DNA from: an uncultured Oscillochloris sp.
GTDB lineage: Bacteria; Chloroflexota; Chloroflexia; Chloroflexales; Chloroflexaceae
Length of the DNA: 19,020 bases
Assembly (NCBI GenBank): GCA_903877945.1
Contig: CAIRFY010000351.1
Coordinates: forward strand, 1-19,020
Direction: 5' to 3'
Shown here: piece by piece, positions 1 to 7,805 of the stretch
Numbering within the stretch: position 1 is the first letter of the stretch
Layout of the letters: each line of letters starts with the position of its first letter
Made by a program: the position numbers and the translations under genes
Notes under the pieces: model-generated
Databases searched by the model: none
Told to the model about the DNA's origin: nothing
The model's input: only the letters and a program-made list of their open reading frames with translations

Positions 1-18
1 AGCCGTAGGCTCCCCAGC

Positions 19-34
19 GGCGACTTCAGTCGCC
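19..34. repeat. Short hairpin with GACTTCAGTC core, first copy
   Basis: The stem GGCGAC / GTCGCC with a TTCA loop forms a perfect 6-bp hairpin. Its 12-nt core CGACTTCAGTCG (21-32) recurs in inverted orientation at 8949-8960, upstream of mreB. Two copies in intergenic DNA suggest a dispersed repeat. Nothing in the sequence shows a function. The rest of 1-95 holds no gene that I can support. Confidence 0.45.
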
Positions 35-95
35 CGCCGGGAGGGGCCGATACACCGCATTGTACTGCGGTAAAAAAGATGTGGGTAAAGATATG

Positions 96-128
96 CCCCG
101 TGAGGGAGAGGGGCCGGGGGTGAGGGCT
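96..128. repeat. Partial copy of the GGGAGAGGGG/CCCTCACC palindromic repeat family
   Basis: The sequence has a truncated left arm (CCCC), a GTGA loop and then a right arm with the signature GGGAGAGGGG followed by GGGGGTGAGGGCT. The same right arm appears at 3905-3930 and 18991-19016. It therefore looks like a decayed member of the family described at those loci. No open reading frame is attached to it. Confidence 0.7.
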
Positions 129-204
129 GTCCGGTGACTTTGCATCAGCCCTGATCATGATGCCCGCGCACACAACACATGTACTCTGCCTAGTGTAGAA
201 TACC

Positions 205-239
205 CATGCCCGCGCCGATACCGTTCCGACGCGGGCATG
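205..239. promoter_or_regulatory. Perfect 10-bp inverted repeat upstream of the cyclase gene
   Basis: CATGCCCGCG (205-214) and CGCGGGCATG (230-239) are exact inverted repeats separated by 15 nt. The element ends 31 bp before the cyclase start codon and begins just downstream of a possible -10 box (TAGAAT, 196-201) that has no convincing -35. It could be an operator for a dimeric regulator or a hairpin in the mRNA leader, and the sequence does not decide between them. A strong ribosome binding site is not visible before 271. Confidence 0.4.
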
Positions 240-270
240 CCAACTGGCCACACAGCGACCCGATGGCGCG

Positions 271-3200
271 ATGAACTATGATCTGGTGAGTCCATTTCTA
301 CGCCCATTCCTCCCTCATTGGCTTATCGAGCGCATCGGTACGCCGACGCTTCAGCCGGGCCTTGTCCACCGCTGCAATGCGACGATCCTGTACGCCGACC
401 TGAGCAGGTTTACCCGGCTTACGGCGGCATTTACCAGTTTGCCTGATGGGGCCGAGCGTCTGCACGATTCGCTCACCCGTTTCTTCGACGTACTGATCGA
501 CTCGATCATTGCCCACGGCGGCGACGTGGCGGCAATTGCCGGTGACGCGCTAACTGCCTGGTGGCCCGACCGGATTGATATTGAGGTGGCGCGGCACTGC
601 GGCGAGGCAATGGTGGCGGCGCTCAACACGCTGCCGGCAATCAGCACTCCGCAGGGGCCATTCCAGCTTGACCTGCGCATCGGGGTGAGCGTTGGGCTGA
701 CGTATGTGGTGCTGGCCGGGCTGCCGAGCCACGGTCTGCATCTGGTGATCTGCGGGCCAGCGATGAACGCGGCAGCCGGTGCCGAGCAAATGGCCGCTCC
801 CGGCACTATTCATGTGGACGAATCCCCGCATCTGGGCAGTGATGTCGAGACTCAGACCGTCGCCGCCCTTGAGTCGGTGAGTACCCTAAGCTGGGAACAT
901 TTTCTGCCCCCGACTTTCGCCGAGCGGCTGCGTTACCACGATCTTGTGGCCGAGTACCGGCGCTGTGTGCCAGCCTTCGCTGCCTTCGCGATGCCCGGAC
1001 ACCCTGAGGATCTGCACCGGCTGGTGACCCAGGCTCAGGCGGTGGTGCTGCGCTGGGGCGGCTGGCTCAATGAGGTTGAGGTTGGTGACAAAGGCGCGGT
1101 CTTTGTCATGCTCTTCGGGGCACCTGTCGCCCGTGGCGACGACCCGAGCCGGGCGGTGGGCTGCTGCCTTGAACTGCACGAGCGCGGTCTGATCGACCGG
1201 GCGGCAGTGACGGTGGGAATTCTCTTTGTGGGCGCGGTGGGTAGCCAGCAACGACGAGTCTATACGGCCCAGGGCGACGACATGAACTTGGCGGCGCACC
1301 TGATGCAACGGGCCGCGCCGGGCGAGGTGTTGGTGTCGGGGCGGGTGCGTTCGGACATCCTGGGTCGCTACCAGACTACCGAGCTGAAGATGGTTGTTAC
1401 GAAGGGCCACAAGGATGGCGTGCCAGTCGCACGGGTGATCTCGGGCGGGGCGCGAGTGGGGCGCGGGGTGGCCTTACAGCGCTATCTGCCCGACGCGGTG
1501 GCCTTGATCGGGCGCGCCGAGGAGCGTCGGGCGATGGTGGCGGCGGCCGAGCGGGCGGCGGGTGGGCAGGCCAGCCTGATCCTGCTCGAAGGCGAGTCGG
1601 GAATCGGCAAGAGCTACGTGTTGCAAGATCTGGCGGCAACCTGGATGGAGCGCGGCTACCGTGGCTACAGCAGCGAGTGTAGTAGCGGCGGACAGGGGGT
1701 TCCGCTGCTGGCCTGGCGTCCCATCCTGGCCGACATCTGCGGGATCGACGAGGGTGCCAGCCTGAAGGTGCAGCGCGACCAGTTAGCTCAGGCTCTTCAG
1801 GCGGTACCGCACGTTGACACCGTGGCCCAGCAGGTTCTGGCCCACACCCTGGGACTGGCCGAAGATCCGATAGGTGAAGGGGCCGACCGGGCCGAGCAGG
1901 AGCATCTGATCGACATCGCCGTAGCCCTGATCCGCGCTCAGTTGGTGGTAGGCCCGCTGCTGATCGTTCTGGAAGACATCCACTGGGCCGATGAGATCTC
2001 GTTGCACCTGGTCGCCCGCCTACTCTGTGCGGCCCACCCTGGTCAACCCTTCCCGCTCTGTCTCACCCTCTCGCATCGCCCGCTTGATGACGCAGTGCCC
2101 GATACGCTCACTACGCTACGGGCCGATCCGCACACCACCCGAGTCATCCTGGGACGGCTTACGAGTACGCAGAGCTTCGAGTTGATCCGGGCGCTTCTTG
2201 GCGTCACAGACGTACAGCCCGAACTGCGCCAGCACGTCGAGCGACAAACCGAAGGCCAGCCGCTCTTCATCAAGGAGTATTTGCGAGTTCTGCTTCAGCA
2301 CAATGTGGCCAAAATCGAGGATGGTGTGGCGACCCTCACGGATAACGAAGTGACACTCCAGGTGTCCAGTTCGGCTCAGGGCGTCATCCAGGCTCGCGTG
2401 GATCGGCTCGACGAGCCAACGCGACTGACTCTCAAGACGGCGGCGGTGATCGGGCGCAGCTTCCCCTTTCGGCTGCTGGCGATGATCCACCCGGCGCGGC
2501 CAAGCGACTCTGACCTGCGCGAGCAGATCAATACGCTGATTGACTTGAAGATCCTGGATCTGGAATTAGAAGACCCCGAGCCAGTCTACCGCTTTAAGTA
2601 TGGCATCACCCACGAGGTTGCCTACACGAGTTTGCTCTTTGGACAACGCCGCCAGTTCCATGCCAAGGTGGCGAACTGGTACGAAAGCGCCTACGCGACG
2701 GATATTGCCGCCGGGCGAGCGGCGATGGCCGTGTACGATGTGCTGATCTCACACCTGCGGCGGGCCGAGGAGTGGCAGCGCCAATCCCACTACTGCCGGG
2801 TGGCAGCCGAGCAGGCGGCGCAGCGCTTCTCGAACACCACCGCCATGCGCTACATCGAGCAGGCATTGATGACGACGAACGACTCGACTGATCGCTACGA
2901 TCTCCTGTTGCTGCGGGTGATCATTAATGAGCGCGTGGGCAACCAGATGACTCAGGCCGAGGACATCGGCGTGATCGAACACATGGCCACCCAGCTCGAT
3001 GACCCGCTGCGCCGGGCCTACGCAAGTTACTACCAGATCTGCTATCTGCTGGCGATTGGCCGACACCGCACGGTACTCACCATGGCAGGGGCGGTTGATG
3101 GGTGTATGCGGCGAGTGGCGCGACAGCGCAAGGGCGAAGGCCGCCGCCAATCTCGGCTGCTGCGGGTCGGCTACCTCGACGCGCACGGGATGGCCTACGC

Positions 3201-3834
3201 AGCCGAAGGTGATCTGGCGCAGGCCAGGCAACTTCTCACGCGGGCGCTGGCCCTCTGTCGGCGCACGCACCCGGATGAACGCGAGCCTGATCCGACCGCA
3301 GCGCACCGCTGGCTTGATGAGCGGGCGATAGAGATCCGCTGCCTGAACCACCTTGGGCAGGTGGCGATCCAGCAAGAGCGACTCGGCAACGCGATGAGTC
3401 GTTTTCAGCAGGCTCTTGACCTTGCCCGCACCACCAATAACTGGAGTGACGAGGCACGGGCGCGCACGGGGATCAGCAGGGTCTATCTGGCCCGTCACAA
3501 GAACGACGCGGCCCTGGTCGAGGCCAACAACGCCCTGTCTACCAGTCAGGCGGTGGGCGACCGCACCGGTCAGGCTTTGGCACTCAAGCAGCTTGCGGCG
3601 ATTAGCGCAGCCCAAGAGGACTATGACGAGGCCCAGCGGCGGGCCTGGCACGCCCTGGCGATCAGCGCCAACATGCGCGCCAGGGTGCTAGAGGCCCACA
3701 TCCTCCAGGACATCGCCCGGTTCGCGACGGCTCAGGGTATGGACGAGGAGGCTGAGGCGGCTCGCCAGGAGGCTGAGCGGGTGATCCCTCACTGGCGGGG
3801 TAGCCATACAGACGCGGTAGAGGCATCATCCTAG
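271..3834 (+). CDS. Soluble-adenylate-cyclase-like protein: tandem cyclase domains, AAA-type ATPase, TPR repeats
   Basis: This 1187-residue cytoplasmic multidomain protein probably makes or senses cyclic nucleotides. Cyclase domain 1 (about 35-210) carries both predicted metal-binding aspartates, D43 in YADLSRFT and D92 in IAGDAL. Domain 2 (about 225-400) lacks the first metal Asp. It keeps a GDKG motif (K274) of the type that contacts adenine, and N339 in MNLAAH. The Arg normally four residues after that Asn is His343 here, and Gly170 in domain 1. The arrangement fits one pseudo-heterodimeric site, as in mammalian sAC, with metals from domain 1 and base contacts from domain 2, but catalysis is uncertain. 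A P-loop ATPase follows, with Walker A GESGIGKS (441-448) and Walker B LLIVLED (563-569). The C-terminal third (about 850-1187) is alpha-helical with TPR-like repeats such as HLGQVAIQQERLGNAMSRFQ. The gene is monocistronic, and its stop codon overlaps a direct repeat flanking a MITE-like insert. The start has no clear SD; a three-codon reading frame at 263-274 ends in an ATGA overlap with it. Confidence 0.85.
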   Translation: MNYDLVSPFLRPFLPHWLIERIGTPTLQPGLVHRCNATILYADLSRFTRLTAAFTSLPDGAERLHDSLTRFFDVLIDSIIAHGGDVAAIAGDALTAWWPDRIDIEVARHCGEAMVAALNTLPAISTPQGPFQLDLRIGVSVGLTYVVLAGLPSHGLHLVICGPAMNAAAGAEQMAAPGTIHVDESPHLGSDVETQTVAALESVSTLSWEHFLPPTFAERLRYHDLVAEYRRCVPAFAAFAMPGHPEDLHRLVTQAQAVVLRWGGWLNEVEVGDKGAVFVMLFGAPVARGDDPSRAVGCCLELHERGLIDRAAVTVGILFVGAVGSQQRRVYTAQGDDMNLAAHLMQRAAPGEVLVSGRVRSDILGRYQTTELKMVVTKGHKDGVPVARVISGGARVGRGVALQRYLPDAVALIGRAEERRAMVAAAERAAGGQASLILLEGESGIGKSYVLQDLAATWMERGYRGYSSECSSGGQGVPLLAWRPILADICGIDEGASLKVQRDQLAQALQAVPHVDTVAQQVLAHTLGLAEDPIGEGADRAEQEHLIDIAVALIRAQLVVGPLLIVLEDIHWADEISLHLVARLLCAAHPGQPFPLCLTLSHRPLDDAVPDTLTTLRADPHTTRVILGRLTSTQSFELIRALLGVTDVQPELRQHVERQTEGQPLFIKEYLRVLLQHNVAKIEDGVATLTDNEVTLQVSSSAQGVIQARVDRLDEPTRLTLKTAAVIGRSFPFRLLAMIHPARPSDSDLREQINTLIDLKILDLELEDPEPVYRFKYGITHEVAYTSLLFGQRRQFHAKVANWYESAYATDIAAGRAAMAVYDVLISHLRRAEEWQRQSHYCRVAAEQAAQRFSNTTAMRYIEQALMTTNDSTDRYDLLLLRVIINERVGNQMTQAEDIGVIEHMATQLDDPLRRAYASYYQICYLLAIGRHRTVLTMAGAVDGCMRRVARQRKGEGRRQSRLLRVGYLDAHGMAYAAEGDLAQARQLLTRALALCRRTHPDEREPDPTAAHRWLDERAIEIRCLNHLGQVAIQQERLGNAMSRFQQALDLARTTNNWSDEARARTGISRVYLARHKNDAALVEANNALSTSQAVGDRTGQALALKQLAAISAAQEDYDEAQRRAWHALAISANMRARVLEAHILQDIARFATAQGMDEEAEAARQEAERVIPHWRGSHTDAVEASS

Positions 3835-3974
3835 TGCCAATACCTTTCACATAAGCCGATTTATGCCGACCGTGCCCCCTCACCCCCTGCCCCTCTCCCG
3901 CTCAGGGAGAGGGGCAGGGGGGTGAGGGCTGAGCGGCGGCAGATTCCTTATGTGAAAGGCATTACCCTAGTGCC
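3830..3974. mobile_element. MITE-like palindromic insert with 9-bp flanking direct repeats
   Basis: CCTAGTGCC occurs at 3830-3838 and again at 3966-3974, as expected for a target-site duplication. Between the copies lie terminal inverted repeats of 17 bp with one mismatch: AATACCTTTCACATAAG at 3839-3855, and its inverse at 3947-3963. The insert is about 127 bp and has no coding capacity, so a transposase would have to act in trans. The interior is the GGGAGAGGGG hairpin (3877-3928). The two direct-repeat copies hold the stop codon of the plus-strand cyclase gene (TAG, 3832-3834) and the stop of the minus-strand PBP2 gene (3967-3969). The match of repeats and ends is directly visible; mobility is inferred. 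Confidence 0.7.
3877..3928. terminator. Long GC-rich hairpin between convergent genes
   Basis: The left arm 3877-3899 (CCCTCACCCCC then TGCCCCTCTCCC) pairs with 3905-3928 around a 5-nt loop, with a single bulged base. This gives a stem of about 23 bp. It sits between the stops of the cyclase and PBP2 genes, so it could act as a bidirectional transcription barrier. It has no U-tract on either strand, so classical intrinsic termination is not assured. It is also a member of the dispersed palindrome family at 96-128 and 18908-19016. Confidence 0.45.
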
Positions 3975-6291
3975 CACCCGTCACTGGCGGCGTCACTGGC
4001 GGCGTCACCGGTGTCGGATCAGGCGGCGGCGGCGGGCACGTGCGCGGTCGATCTACGGGCGGCGACATATGAAAGTACGCCTGCATGATCTCTGTCACCG
4101 CCGGTACCGCCATAGTCGAGGAGCCATCGCCCAAGTCGCCGGTGCCCTCTAGCAACACGACCACCACAATCTGCGGGTTGTCGAAGGGCGCAAAGCCAAC
4201 AAACCACGAGTGGCTCTGGCGCTTGCCGTCGGGCGTCACAATCGGCCCAAACTCAGCCGTCCCCGTCTTCCCGGCAATACTCAGCCCCGAACATTCGTCG
4301 CGAGCCGCGATATTCAGCCCCGCAGTCACAGACTGACGCATGCCATCGCGGATGACTGCGAGATAGTCCGGGTTCACCGGTGCCTTCGACTTCACTTCTG
4401 GCGTAATAGTCCGCAGCACGGTACCGTTCGCATCGGTGATCGTATCTACCACGTGCGGACGATAGACCGTGCCGTCACGGGCTACCGCTCCGGCCGCCGC
4501 CGCCAACTGGAGCGGCGTCACCTGGAGGTAGCCTTGTCCAATCGCCGTGTTGTAGGTGTCGCCGGTCGTCCAGCTCTCGCGCAAAGTCTGGGCCTTCCAG
4601 GTCTTCGTCGGTACCATCCCCGGCATCTCTCCCGCAATATCCACGCCCATGATGCGGCCCAGGTTAAACCACGACAGTCCCTCCCCCAACTGGTCAATGC
4701 CCAGCCCCGGAGTACGAAATGCCTTGTCGTCAAGGTTGATCACCTGATCGTTGCCCCCCGCGATTGAGGCAAAGAAGACGTTCGAGGAGAGCCGCAACGC
4801 ATCGATGATGGTAATCTCACCATTATCGCGGTTACGCAGCGAGTTAGGCAGCACAAACATGGCCCCGCTCCGTTCGATCAGCCGGATGAGTCCGGGATCG
4901 CGCAGCTTCGTGTTAGGCGTGATAATGCCGTTTTGCAGCGCCGCTGACCCAACAAACTGCTTGAGTGTCGAGCCGGCCGGGTACTGCCCAGAAATCGCCC
5001 GGTCAAGCAGCGGTGCCGCATTGGGGTCTGTAGGAGACAGCAGCACCTGAAGATCGGTGGCCCGCGCCGGATCCACCCAGACGTTGTTATCGTAGGCCGG
5101 AAAGCTCACCATTGCCAGAATGCGACCGTCGCGGGGGTCGATTGCGACGGCGACTCCGTTCGTGATCGGTTTGTAGTCGTGCTTATACGTCTCCTTGATA
5201 TTCTGGCGACGGCGCTCACCCTCCGCGATCCAGCGGCGCATGATCTGCTCCGTCGCAGCTTGAAAGCTCATATCGATGGTCAGCACCAGGTTTTTGCCGT
5301 TCTGAACCGGGCGCATGGTACTCGGTGGTGATGCCGGATGCCCTAGGGCGTCAACCAGCAGCGTCTGGGTTCCTGCACTGCCCCGCAGTTGGGCCTCATA
5401 CGACTCCTCCAGGCCATCCTTGCCGATGCGGTCATCGCTCTGGTAGGGCGGCTGTCCAATACTGCCTGGGTTGATGCGCTTAGGGATAAGCCCGCACCTG
5501 CCGATGTGGCTCACGAGATCGTTCAGGCTGGTGAGCCACGAACTCGCCGGGTTTTCCGCCACCAGTTCGCACTCGTTCACCCGGCCAATGTAGCCGAGCA
5601 CATGCGAGAGCGAGGGCACCGCGCTACTCTGTGGGTAGCGTCGCCGATAGCCCTCCTCCACCAGCACGCCGGGGAGATAATTGCTGTTCTCACGGATGAC
5701 CAGGGCCAACTCCGACGAAATATCCTCTTTGACGACCAGCGTCTCGTAGCGCCGAATATCCTGACGATCAATCTGATTTTCGATTGGGTTATTGAGTCGC
5801 AGGACGTCGCTGTAGGTGCGGGCCATACTCATGGCACGCAGGGTATTCGCAGGGGCGATGCTGAGCGTGATAGGCGTGTTTGCGGTGATGACGGGCAGAT
5901 GGACGATGCCGCTCAGATCGCTGCGCAGGCCAGGGCGCGTATCCAGGGCTATCGTTGGCGAGAGCGTGAGCGTACTCGTCAGGGCTGCGATCTGGCTCAC
6001 CCGCGCCAGCACCAGATCGCGGCGCTGCGGATCATTGCTGCGCGAAGGCAACTGTCCTGGGACAATCGCAATGTTATAGATCGGCACGCTCTCGGCGAGC
6101 AGCGTCTTCCCGTCGGCGGCGAAGATTTCGCCCCGCCGAGGCGGCACCGGCAGCGAGCGCCGGGTCATCTCTTCAGGCGTATTGCCGAATCGCTGTTGGT
6201 CGGTACTCACAATCTGGATCTCATAGAGCCGTCCAATCAGCACCACGACCATGAGCAGCAGCGCCACCCTCAGCACTATCAGTCGCGGCAT
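3967..6291 (-). CDS. mrdA: Penicillin-binding protein 2 (elongasome transpeptidase)
   Basis: This class B PBP cross-links peptidoglycan during side-wall growth with the Mre proteins, on the outer face of the membrane. The protein has 774 residues. A single N-terminal membrane helix (about 4-22) is followed by the dimerisation region (RRGEIFAADGKTLLAE) and the transpeptidase domain. All three active-site motifs are present: S441-T-L-K444 (catalytic Ser and Lys), S502-S-N504 and K675-T-G-T678. I chose ATG 6291 because AGGGAG lies 5 nt upstream, and the 15 extra upstream codons look like read-through. It starts 10 bp after the mreD stop. Oddities are its length (typical PBP2 is about 600-700), a Cys-containing insert of about 50 residues after SHVLGYIGRVNE and before YQSDDRIGKDGLE, and a Pro/Thr-rich tail. 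No rodA is adjacent. Confidence 0.93.
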   Translation of the reverse strand: MPRLIVLRVALLLMVVVLIGRLYEIQIVSTDQQRFGNTPEEMTRRSLPVPPRRGEIFAADGKTLLAESVPIYNIAIVPGQLPSRSNDPQRRDLVLARVSQIAALTSTLTLSPTIALDTRPGLRSDLSGIVHLPVITANTPITLSIAPANTLRAMSMARTYSDVLRLNNPIENQIDRQDIRRYETLVVKEDISSELALVIRENSNYLPGVLVEEGYRRRYPQSSAVPSLSHVLGYIGRVNECELVAENPASSWLTSLNDLVSHIGRCGLIPKRINPGSIGQPPYQSDDRIGKDGLEESYEAQLRGSAGTQTLLVDALGHPASPPSTMRPVQNGKNLVLTIDMSFQAATEQIMRRWIAEGERRRQNIKETYKHDYKPITNGVAVAIDPRDGRILAMVSFPAYDNNVWVDPARATDLQVLLSPTDPNAAPLLDRAISGQYPAGSTLKQFVGSAALQNGIITPNTKLRDPGLIRLIERSGAMFVLPNSLRNRDNGEITIIDALRLSSNVFFASIAGGNDQVINLDDKAFRTPGLGIDQLGEGLSWFNLGRIMGVDIAGEMPGMVPTKTWKAQTLRESWTTGDTYNTAIGQGYLQVTPLQLAAAAGAVARDGTVYRPHVVDTITDANGTVLRTITPEVKSKAPVNPDYLAVIRDGMRQSVTAGLNIAARDECSGLSIAGKTGTAEFGPIVTPDGKRQSHSWFVGFAPFDNPQIVVVVLLEGTGDLGDGSSTMAVPAVTEIMQAYFHMSPPVDRPRTCPPPPPDPTPVTPPVTPPVTGGH
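3980..4015 (-). repeat. 12-bp in-frame tandem repeat encoding the PBP2 tail
   Basis: The unit GTCACTGGCGGC occurs at 3980-3991 and 3992-4003, with a third diverged copy at 4004-4015. Read on the minus strand it encodes VTPP-type repeats at the extreme C-terminus of PBP2, after a run of prolines. Because the period is a multiple of three, copy-number change would alter tail length without shifting frame. Confidence 0.75.
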
Positions 6292-6301
6292 AGGCGCTCC
6301 C

Positions 6302-6835
6302 TCATAGCTGCGCACGCAGCATCCAGCGTAGCACAAAAAAAACGGGCAGCGTCAGGATGAGGGCGACCAGCACCCCAGGGACGAGGGCGACCTGCACGGT
6401 ACTAACCCAGTTTATCGGCCCCGGCTGGAGCAGCAGCGCCAGCACCACCTCATAGATCAGGCTGCCGACACACACGGCGAGGATGGGGAGCAGCGGCCCT
6501 TCAATCCGCAGGCGGCGGGTGAGTACCGTCACAGCGAACGTGGCGAGCAGCGTGGCGAGCGCGTGGCTCCCGAGCGGTGTGGCAGCAAGAATGTCGAGCG
6601 AAAGCCCGCCGTAGAGCGACCAGCGCAACCCGCGAATCACCCCGATGTCGGGGAAGGCCGATCCCACGCCGATCAGCGTGCGGCAGATCGCCAGCACCAG
6701 TATCAGTGGCGCACTAAACCCCAGCGGCGTGGGCAGCAACGTCACCTGCGCCAACGCGAGAGCGCCGATGCACAGGATCAGCCCGAGTTCACGCGCAAGC
6801 AGCTCTTCTAGGCGTCTTGGTTGAGAATCACCCAA
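6302..6835 (-). CDS. mreD: Rod shape-determining membrane protein MreD
   Basis: This is a small polytopic membrane protein of 177 residues, the usual size for MreD. It links MreB and MreC to the peptidoglycan synthases in the elongasome. The sequence shows about five hydrophobic segments, including LGLILCIGALALAQVTLLP and LPILAVCVGSLIYEVVLALL, and the family-typical GGLSLDILAATPLG loop. The start is TTG at 6835 with AGGTG 7 nt upstream. It overlaps the end of mreC by 28 bp, so translation is probably coupled. No other in-frame start before the first membrane helix looks better. The assignment rests on hydropathy pattern, size and position between mreC and PBP2. Confidence 0.88.
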   Translation of the reverse strand: MGDSQPRRLEELLARELGLILCIGALALAQVTLLPTPLGFSAPLILVLAICRTLIGVGSAFPDIGVIRGLRWSLYGGLSLDILAATPLGSHALATLLATFAVTVLTRRLRIEGPLLPILAVCVGSLIYEVVLALLLQPGPINWVSTVQVALVPGVLVALILTLPVFFVLRWMLRAQL

Positions 6836-7716
6836 ACGTAGCGCACCTGGTCAGGATCGACGAAGGGCCGCAGCTCAGCCGACTGCTCCTGGCCGCTGGC
6901 GCTGACCGTCTCCACCGAGCCGATAGGAATATTTGCCGGAACCGCCGCCAAGTCGAGAGGGATTCGCATTGACCCGGTGAGTCCTGCGCTGACTACCGCA
7001 TCCCCGTGGACGATCTGGGTGCTGCGATCAATCTGACCCAGGCGCAAGCGCGAACCTAGCTGCCACTGGCCCTGAACCAACCCGAGACCGGCCTGGCCGG
7101 CGTGGATGATGCGGGCGCTCACCTGGCTACTAAAGTCCGTAATCAGAAGCACCTCGGCCGTGTGGGCTCCGGTCGACTCGATAATGCCCACCAGGGCCGC
7201 CGGACCACCAGGGTTCTGGCCGATCACCGCCATCCCTAGCTGTACCCCATCGGTCGTCCCTTTCGCAATCGTCATCACCCGACGACCGGCATCAGCGGGG
7301 CGCACCGTCACATCGGCCCCGAGGAGCCGCCAGGGCTGTTCGCGTTGGATCTGGAGCTGCTGACGTAGCGAGGCATTCTCGACCTGGCTCTGCTGCAAGC
7401 GCAGGTTGTCCGCCTTCAGTTGGCTATTCTCTTGCTCCAGGGCGCTGATCTGGGCGCGCAGACTCGCCGCGTTGCGTGGGGCACCGACGAGATCCAGCGC
7501 CTGATCACGCAGGCCCGTTAGCGCCTGCGCCGCCGGAGTGACGCCCTGCTGCACGAGCAACCTGATCGGTGTGATCACGCCCTGCCGATCAAGGATGATC
7601 AATGTCCCCGCAACTAAGCAGAGTACCAGCGCAAGCACAAACGGTCGGCCCGAGGCCGACGTATGTGATCGCTCGCGCCGCAGCCGGATCGGTATGTCAT
7701 CAAAGAAGTCACGCAT
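6808..7716 (-). CDS. mreC: Rod shape-determining protein MreC
   Basis: This bitopic, extracytoplasmic scaffold protein of 302 residues activates PBP2. The order is a short cytoplasmic N-terminus, one membrane helix (about 24-42), a coiled coil (about 84-124, SLRAQISALEQENSQL) and a beta-domain with MTIAKGTTDGVQLGMAV, typical of MreC. I chose ATG 7716 because the protein then begins MRDFFDD, just before the membrane anchor. Translation from a TTG at 7779 would add 21 residues encoded by the heptamer repeat. Neither start has a visible SD, because the repeat element at 7721-7804 occupies the ribosome-binding region. This is unusual for an operon-internal gene. The 3' end overlaps mreD. Confidence 0.9.
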   Translation of the reverse strand: MRDFFDDIPIRLRRERSHTSASGRPFVLALVLCLVAGTLIILDRQGVITPIRLLVQQGVTPAAQALTGLRDQALDLVGAPRNAASLRAQISALEQENSQLKADNLRLQQSQVENASLRQQLQIQREQPWRLLGADVTVRPADAGRRVMTIAKGTTDGVQLGMAVIGQNPGGPAALVGIIESTGAHTAEVLLITDFSSQVSARIIHAGQAGLGLVQGQWQLGSRLRLGQIDRSTQIVHGDAVVSAGLTGSMRIPLDLAAVPANIPIGSVETVSASGQEQSAELRPFVDPDQVRYVWVILNQDA

Positions 7717-7720
7717 TATG

Positions 7721-7804
7721 AATGCAAAATGCAAAATGCAAAATGCAAAATTGCACGACGCACGACGCACGATGCACAATGCACGTCATTTTGCATTTTG
7801 CATT
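7721..7804. repeat. Heptanucleotide tandem array with inverted ends between mreB and mreC
   Basis: Four copies of GCAAAAT (7724-7751) are followed, after one extra T, by five units of the form GCACRAY or close to it (GCACGAC twice, GCACGAT, GCACAAT, GCACGTC; 7753-7787). The ends form an exact 18-bp inverted repeat: AATGCAAAATGCAAAATG at 7721-7738 against 7787-7804. The element fills the gap exactly, starting 4 nt from the mreC ATG and ending 1 nt from the mreB stop. It resembles the short tandemly repeated heptamers (STRR) known from cyanobacteria and may form an mRNA hairpin that sets mreC output. Confidence 0.85.
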
Positions 7805-7805
7805 G

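Noticed and set aside
263..274. Three-codon upstream frame ending in ATGA at the cyclase start
   Set aside because: It is too short to support as a gene and has no RBS. It is kept only as a remark under the upstream inverted repeat.
2749..3651. Minus-strand open frame of 300 codons inside the cyclase gene
   Set aside because: It lies wholly opposite the TPR region, has no RBS or family features, and fits a shadow of third-position GC bias.
5389..6360. Long plus-strand open frame (323 codons) opposite PBP2
   Set aside because: It is antisense to a gene with all three PBP active-site motifs, has no recognisable domain, and its composition is that expected from the reverse of a GC-rich gene.
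7717..7779. N-terminal extension of MreC to the TTG at 7779
   Set aside because: The extra residues are encoded by the heptamer repeat (a seven-residue periodic read-through), and no SD precedes that codon.
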